64,000 nt of DNA from Phytophthora colocasiae (taxonomy: Eukaryota; Oomycota; Peronosporomycetes; Peronosporales; Peronosporaceae). The first letter of the stretch is position 1, and the number at the start of each line of letters is the position of its first letter. Positions 57,448-64,000 of the stretch are shown piece by piece. Below the pieces are notes generated by a model that was given only the letters and a program-made list of their open reading frames with translations, was not told the origin of the DNA and searched no databases. The position numbers and the translations under genes were made by a program. The stretch is from assembly GCA_018806915.1 (NCBI GenBank), contig JAGKQI010000061.1, positions 1 to 64,000 of the forward strand. The letters are read 5' to 3'.

Positions 57448-57531
57448 AGCTGCTAATTGCTAATCACTGGAGGACACGAAAAACAATTATTGTGAGAAGT
57501 GAAAATCATTTTTGCTTTTTTTACCGCTTAG
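57448..57531. promoter_or_regulatory. 84-bp divergent promoter, LSG1 / WD40 gene
   Basis: The start codons of the two genes face away from each other with only 84 bp between. On the plus strand ATCATTTTTGCTTTTTTT (57,505-57,522) fits the oomycete initiator plus its T-rich flank and would leave a ~25-nt leader for the WD40 gene. No equally clear site is seen for LSG1. Shared regulation is an inference. Confidence 0.6.
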
Positions 57532-60500
57532 ATGTTTCGCCGCACTTTCTTTGCGAAAAATGGCTACATGTACTACTTGACACCGGTACATAATAAGCGT
57601 CGCTTCAAGGCACAGAGGACAATGGCCGACGTGACGCTGACACTGCGGGGTGAACGCATTCCGCTACGCAATGCCGTCTGTTCTGTATATAACCGAGAGC
57701 GCCACGAGCTGTTGGTAGCTACTCCCACTGCGCTCTACCTTTACAGCCACTTGCTAACGGCTGGAGGAGATCTCCTTGCGACGCTAGTGGCGGAGGAGAA
57801 CGCGCACTATCAGTTCGCCTTGCATCTCCCCTGGGTCAGTTCAATTGATCTTTTTTAGTGAGATAAGTGTGTTTTCTAATCGTAAATTTGCTCCAGTTGG
57901 ACGTGTATTCGATCGTCGTTGTAACCGCGAGTGGCACACTGGAAAACCGCATTGTCAGGTGAGGACGAAGCGAATTCATAATTGTTACGGATGAAAAGCT
58001 CATTGTGGTGGGGATGATGTTGCAGTACAGATCTGAAGACCTCATTAACGTCACATATAATATTGGAGAAGGATGGGGGTCAGTTCTACACGGCGCTAGC
58101 GAATCCGCATCGACGAGAGCTTGTCACTGCAGATTCTGATGGAGGAATTAAGGTATGGGCACTAAGGGTGCTCACTACGGCACAGAACAATGGCGGCTTT
58201 AAGGGGGTGCTACGACTCCACACAGCTGCGAATTCGGTGAGTATGCAGCTACTTAAGCACTTGAATAGTTTTTCGATCTGACTATGCGTACGGTCCGAGC
58301 AGACAAAGAAGCCCTACTATCGTCACCTTCAGATGAGCTTTGATGGACAGAGGATCTTCGCTGCAACAAGCACGAAGGTTTATATGTTCGATGCGGCGTC
58401 TTGCCATCGTTTACCGTGTTGTCTACACGAGGATCGACGCTCCATTTTCAGTATGGAGTGTGGCAAGAATGACAACAGCGTTTACCTGGTGTTCACGACA
58501 AATATGAGGTAACCTCACGTCTCACTACTGCTGCAATTGTTGAACTAATAATGCAATTGTGTGCCAGAAAAGTGTGCAAGTACGAGTTCATCACGAAAAA
58601 AGGGTCCTCTCAGTTCCGAAAAGTGGGCGAATACGAACATGATCAGGAGATTGCAGTTTGTATCGAGAACTCTCAGTATTCTGAAGATTCATACAGCACT
58701 GGTAATGGGGTCGTGGTGATTGATACCTGCGCAACATTTACCACTGCGAATCTCTTCAACCGAAAGTCAGCTAATAGTGACGACAATATCAACCTTCCCT
58801 GTCAATCTGCTGTGACTCTGCCGTTTAATCCTCCGTCGGAGCGGTACAACGCTCTCCACACAGAAAGAGTTCCTGATGGCCGGATTTTCGCCTTCGCTGT
58901 GTGGTCGACCGGCTTTTGTATTGTGGAGCTCCTCTTCGTGAATGCCCAGGGTCGACTGTCTTGCTGTTCATTCAACGGAGGGAGTTTGAAGAGATACGAC
59001 GGCCTGGAAGCTGGTGGATTCATCTCAATTTACCAGCAAGTGCCATCGAGTCAAGTGATCATGTTTAAAGAGGGGATTCCGAACTTTCGATTCGCACCAT
59101 TACCAACTATCACAAGCTCCATTGTCAATGATGAAGTGACGGAATTCACTGCTCTGCCCATCGTCGACTACGTTATCGCAGCTGACGCTATCATCGTGCT
59201 GTGGCCTCATGGGTTAGTGGAGAAACACAACTTATCCGACAACCGAATCTTCACGGTAGCTCAGCCTTTCGAGTCTGCTGGGCTTACAGCAACGACGATG
59301 ATCGGCCTGTTCTTTGGTGGTTGCAATTGTGTTATCACTGGAGATTCGATGGGAACTGTACGCGTTAGCCCGCTGTTGAATAGCGATGCGGAGTCTCATG
59401 GTTTGATAACCATGAAGCAAGCGCATACAAATGACCGGTAAGTTTCCCCCAAATTTTCCAAGTTTTACCTGAAAAAGATTGTTTTTATCTCCACAGAGTT
59501 GCAGTATTGATCGATATCACCAACAATGCTGTACCATTGGGAAACAGCTTTTCGCTGGTGTCTGTCAGCCGAGGTGGCGAAGTGAAGCGTTGGCACGTCA
59601 AGAGCAACAATGATCAAAGTTATGTATGGGAGTTACTGGCCTGCTTCCGAACCTACTCACCTGATGTATCAACCGCAGCATTTGAATATCCCGAGTTTTT
59701 ATTCTGCGGTTTTGACGGTGGCAGTGTGGAATGCTGGAGGTTCCCATCAGGGAGACAAACTTCGTCGAACCGCCTCGATCCTCAGCCAGCAACAAACCGA
59801 ATTCTAGTCGTGAAACGTGCACTGCATGTCATTGATTTGCACATGGCACCTGTGCTTAGCTTTGTCAGTGAATCAGGGGGTGGGACGGCAGTTCTTAGCT
59901 CTCTTCCTGTTGGCGACAATTTCTCATGGATCTTTTCGTACGACCAAGACGCTATCATCCTCGTTTGGTGTTTTTCTCTAAGTTTTTTATTCCCTCACCG
60001 GCGGATAAAGGTCCATGAACGAATCAAAGGCATCTACGTATCTCCTGCAAACGGGTGCGTAGTTCTTGACAGTGTTGAGTGTAAATAACTGCTTGGAATG
60101 ACTGAACATGAGCTTGTTCGTGCACAGTTTCCTAGATCTCTTTGCGTACGTTGATTGCTGCATCGATAGAGTCGATCACCTTGGATCTGGCGACAAGGAA
60201 GCTGTAAGGCAACGTCTTCAGAGGGGACGAGAACTTTCCGCTCAGCGTGAGCTCAGGACTCAGGAAGATACGGGTAAACGTTCCACTAGCTCGCAAGGGG
60301 GACGTAGATTGAGGGCGAGTGTGTATACCCCCGACTTATACGACCGGAGCAGGTTACTGGCTGGTGCTCCTTCCGTTCGAATCAATATCACTTTACCTGC
60401 AGTCGAGAGCAGATTAAATGCCGTACACAAGGCTTCCGTAGTGGCTTCTCCGGTTAGAACGATCGTTGAAGAACCAAAACCAGCGCCGTCTCCAGTCATT

Positions 60501-63500
60501 GACGCGCAATTTGAAGCAAGAGACGAAATTGACAGTTTGCGAAGCGTTTTAAGCTCGTCTCCATCACGGTTCGTGGATCGACCGCCATCCAAGTCCAAAT
60601 TTCAACCAAGTACAAGTCCGCCACGAAGCTCACCTCGACGCAGAAAACGCAGCAAGAAGAAAAAAAGTGCCACAAAGTCCAAGTATCTGCCGGGGAAGAA
60701 CTCGCTCCCTAGCAGTTTCCAGCAAACGAAACCTCGCGTGTACCGAGACACTGTGGATCCCTTGAATTCCCTCTCGTCTCAAGCTCGCTGCGCCGTCATC
60801 ACTGCTGGAGACGCTTACGCATCATCTTCGTCGAGTGAAGATGAAGAGAATTCAGAAATCCTAGACACAGCCGATGTTGCAATAGACCTGGCGCGATCAA
60901 CCACAAACGATTTTCGCCAGGAGAAAGTTGCAGTGGTGTCACTTGTGGAAGATGAGGACGAATCCATTCTGTTGCTGGACTATCAGCCTGGAAGCCGTCG
61001 ATCAAGGACTCGTCAAGTGAGGAAACAGCTCGAGAAAGAGTCTTCGGACAGCTCGGAACCTTCCTTCGAGATCCCTTTTCTGCCCTGGGAACGAATGTCG
61101 GAGCTCGACCACCGAGTGGAGTTAATGGCAGCGAGTAAGTCCAAGTGTATTCGGAAAGAAGCCGAGAGAGATCAAGTGTTTGTGCCTCCTGTTGAGGATT
61201 TTGAAAGCTTGGAGATTGAAGTTCAATTGGGGATCCGATCCTTCATGAGATGGTTCGCAGCTTCAAATCGCCATCGCCAGCGCATTCGAGAACGTTTCCT
61301 CATTGAGGAACTGACATTTGCAGCGATTGATCCTGTAATCCACGAAAAGTTGGCGGATGTAGGGCTGTCACCTCCTGCTGCTTATCAGGTTGGCCAGTCT
61401 TCTTCAGTCCAATGGAGAGAGTTCGTTTCTTGGTACTGTTTGGGCCTCACTACACGCCATCAAACGATTCCCCCTGAAGTTCTACAGAGAGAAAGGATAA
61501 AGGCTCGGACAGAATACTTGGAGCTTCGGTTGCGTCTGGTTGCTCAGTCCGAACGAGAGGTCCAAGAAGAAGAGGAGCGGGCAGGTCCTTGCGAAGAAGA
61601 ATGTGAACCACCACAGCAGGTTTTCATCTTCGAGCACTTCGTGAAGCGCTCATTGAGCGACCAGGACAGCCCCACGTCCTGGGAGAACACGAGTCTTGAG
61701 AACCGGCAGAAGGAAATCGCGTTGGCTCTGATGGACCCGGCGGTCCAAATTGCAGCTATGCGGAACGACATCGAGCTGCCCGACGTCTCTGGGTCGTGCA
61801 TGGAAGACTTTGACATCTTAGCGTTGGCTGGCAAGTTCGTTCCGTGGTGGAAAGCCTCTCGAAACATCCACCGTCGAGACTTTCTCAAGCGCGAGGCCCA
61901 CGAGGCTTCAACCAGTAAAGCGATTCTCGAGTTATTATCGAAGGAAGCCAGCGAGGCCATGGACAGCAACGGTGTCGTTAAGGACTTTTTCGAGTCGTAC
62001 TTTACGTCAGACACAGCTCGATTTACGTTCCTCAAGAAGAAGCTTTTCTACTTGAAGCGCAAAAGTCGAATTGCCAGTGTCGCTCGGTACGGGAAGTTGC
62101 CGGATCCACTTGTTCTTGAAACACTGCCACTGCCTCTCGTTAGCGCTTTTGGGTTTGCCCAGAGGAAAGTTGCCGAAGAAGTCGAGACTGATGAGACTAC
62201 GAAAGCTGTCGAAGAAGAAGGCGCACGAGAGGAGCCCGAGACGATGATAGAAGCGGAGCAGAGCGTGATCGACTCCATCGACAACCAACGTGATCAGGAA
62301 GAACAGGAGCTGCGTCGACGGGAAGGGGAGGATGCCCAGATCACACTGGAACTCATGGATATGGCTCGAGAAGACGCCCTCTCTCGCGAGTACAACAACA
62401 GCTTCGTGGAGAGCGACGAAGAAGTGGAGGAACCGTCACCATCTCTCGTCATTCCGAAGCGAACCGATTTCTCCCGCTCGTACTTCTTCGGCAACCTGCC
62501 AGTGCACTATCGCAAAGTGGCCTCGTCTGGGTGGCGTGGAGGCAGTGGAGTCGATAATGGTGACGAAGAGTACGAGGAAGAAGAGCAGCTCGAACGGGAA
62601 CGCGAGCGTCAACGTCTGCTGGACGAGCAAGAGGCCGAGCGATTATTGGAGCTGGAACGCCAAGCAGAGCGCGCCCGAATCGAGAAGGAGCGAGAAGAGA
62701 AAGCGTACCAGTTCCGACGTGTTCGACAAGCTGAACTGAAGAAAGTGTTAGCACACCAAGCAGAACTGGAGGCTCAACGTAAAGCTGATCTTGAAATTAC
62801 ACGCCAGGCAATCGAGCGAAGCCAAATGCAGCGGGAAGACGAGCATTCGCGCTGGCATCGTGATCAACTACTGCGCGATCGAAGCGGAATGACATTGGAA
62901 GACCAACTCGCGTTCCAGATTAGGAAGGAGCTGCGCGAAGCTGCCATCGCTAAGATGCGTCTGTTACTGCATGAACAGGCCTGTATGCTTGAAGAAGACC
63001 AGCGGTCCTTGCTGGTTAAAAAAGAGCTGCAGGAGCTCGAGCACGAGCGAGCAGTGCGGACTGCGTTCTTGTCGGAACTCTACTCGCCATTCCAGCCGCA
63101 TTACCGCAGTTCAGTAGAAGCATCGGAAGCTTTTCTCCCTCAAATTAAATGGAGACTGGAACAAGAACAGCTACGGCGAACACCGGCGAAGGCAGTCGGA
63201 TGCTACACGATCTCGCTCGAAGAGGCTCTTACCATGGATGAACTGGACCAAGAGCCGTACCTTGCTCGAGATTCACGAAAGTTTAAGCTTCTCATGGGCT
63301 TACCACTGCGAACGCCGAGCAACCAAAAGCGCTCTCGAATCCCAACCGTAGATGCCATCATCGCAATGCAGCAACAGCAACGCAAACTCGCTGAGTTTGG
63401 CGACGAACGACAAGAAGCATCTATCGATACGGGGAAGTACGCATCGGTTCCACACAAGGTTAGAATACAGAGCCGAATCACCAATTCCAATGACTGCAAC

Positions 63501-63713
63501 CGCTTACCAGATATCACACCTAAAGTCCGTTCCGTAACGAGCCTCACGGACTTGAAGGAAGCCTGCACACAGCAGGCTGCAGCATCTCCCAGGAAAAAGA
63601 AACACATCAAAAGCAACCAACAGCACCAGCAAAACCAGTCACTACCATTCTTTCGTGGAAACATGCTCGTACAAGGTCACAGCCAAGCACGATCGAAGGA
63701 CTACACGTGCTAG
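57532..63713 (+). CDS. WD40-repeat / coiled-coil protein, uncharacterised
   Basis: Seven exons: 57,532-57,834; 57,897-57,958; 58,026-58,236; 58,303-58,508; 58,568-59,437; 59,497-60,078; 60,128-63,713; predicted 1,939 residues. Exons 1-6 (about residues 1-744) read as beta-propeller repeats, for example ELVTADSDGGIKVWALR (~150), GQRIFAATSTKVYMFD and VSVSRGGEVKRWHVKS. Exon 7 encodes a Ser/Lys-rich disordered part, conserved-looking helical stretches, acidic clusters and a long Glu/Arg-rich coiled coil (about 1,555-1,720: EEEEQLERERERQRLLDEQ and onward). The architecture suggests a scaffold, perhaps cytoskeletal or ciliary, but no specific homologue is recognised. The weakest junction is intron 6 (60,079-60,127, 49 bp, donor GTGTAA). 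If it is not spliced, the gene would be two: a WD40 protein ending at 60,088 and a coiled-coil protein starting at 60,108. Confidence 0.8.
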
Positions 63714-63750
63714 CCTTCACCGTTGAAAGACAAAATACTGGGCGTGGGAT

Positions 63751-64000
63751 CTATTCTTCCATCTCGACCTCAGTGGCTGGAGCTTGGGCGTCCTACAGCA
63801 CGGGAAATATCATAAGTGGATGTGCGATTGTGCAATCGAAGTAAATGCGTTTACACGCACCTCAAGTATTCTATCGATAGGAACTCCACCGGATCGTGCG
63901 TTATACTGGAACAGAATCTTCGTCCAGCTGTCAGGAAGGGCTCGCTGTGGCGAACAGCGCTTAACAAATGTCAGACCCGTGAGATGTGGCGTTTGGTTCT
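63751..64000 (-). CDS. 3' end of an unidentified gene (partial)
   Basis: Two minus-strand exons: 64,000-63,861 (continues beyond the window) and 63,792-63,751, joined across a 68-bp intron (GTGCGT..CTGTAG). The visible 59 residues include LTFVKRCSPQRALPDSWTK and end PATEVEMEE, an acidic tail. The open frame, matching phase and good splice sites make a real gene likely. The family is not recognised from this fragment. Its stop codon lies 37 bp from that of the WD40 gene on the other strand. Confidence 0.7.

Noticed and set aside
1..64000. RXLR or Crinkler effector genes
   Set aside because: Considered because the genome looks like Phytophthora; no open frame shows a signal peptide followed by RXLR or LFLAK motifs.

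Overview
The window looks like nuclear DNA of an oomycete, most likely a Phytophthora-type species with flagellated zoospores. The evidence is: compact genes with short introns (49-81 bp) of GT..AG type and CTAAC-like branch sites; matches to the oomycete initiator (TCATTYY core) at plausible distances upstream of several start codons; a UDP-glucose pyrophosphorylase/phosphoglucomutase fusion of the stramenopile kind; and a CFAP20-type ciliary protein. No species can be named from the sequence alone.

Layout. (1) 1-12,832: about 23 badly degraded copies of a tRNA-Glu repeat unit, all on the minus strand, with no usable tRNA and no protein gene. (2) 12,833-37,377: a clean head-to-tail array of 36 tRNA-Glu(TTC) loci on the plus strand, in units of 598-742 bp. 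Each spacer carries a 7-bp minisatellite, a threefold ~30-bp repeat and a (GTT)n tract. 35 copies look intact or nearly so, and one (copy 11) has a wrecked acceptor stem. The join between regions 1 and 2 is abrupt and inverts the repeat. It may be a real array edge or an unpolished or chimeric contig end. (3) 37,440-39,585: a decayed Tc1-like transposon with ~240-bp terminal inverted repeats and TA flanks. A 596-bp MITE-like element is nested 18 bp from its right end. (4) 39,689-64,000: a gene-dense euchromatic segment. In order it holds a CFAP20-like protein (+), an unresolved coding-like stretch, UGP-PGM fusion (+), a two-domain mRNA capping enzyme (+), a bZIP factor (-), a dead pogo/Tigger-like transposase (-), a predicted N-myristoylated AGC kinase (+), the ribosome-biogenesis GTPase LSG1 (-, nine exons), a 1,939-residue WD40/coiled-coil protein (+) and the 3' end of an unknown gene (-).

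How it fits together. The protein genes are ordinary housekeeping, signalling and regulatory genes with no shared pathway. LSG1 and the WD40 gene diverge from an 84-bp spacer, and the WD40 gene converges on its right neighbour with 37 bp between stop codons. The exceptional item is the tRNA-Glu satellite. Each repeat unit is a potential Pol III gene, the spacers are rapidly varying, and there are signs of unequal exchange in blocks of five units. It resembles the tRNA arrays with short tandem repeats known from Entamoeba, which are unrelated to oomycetes.
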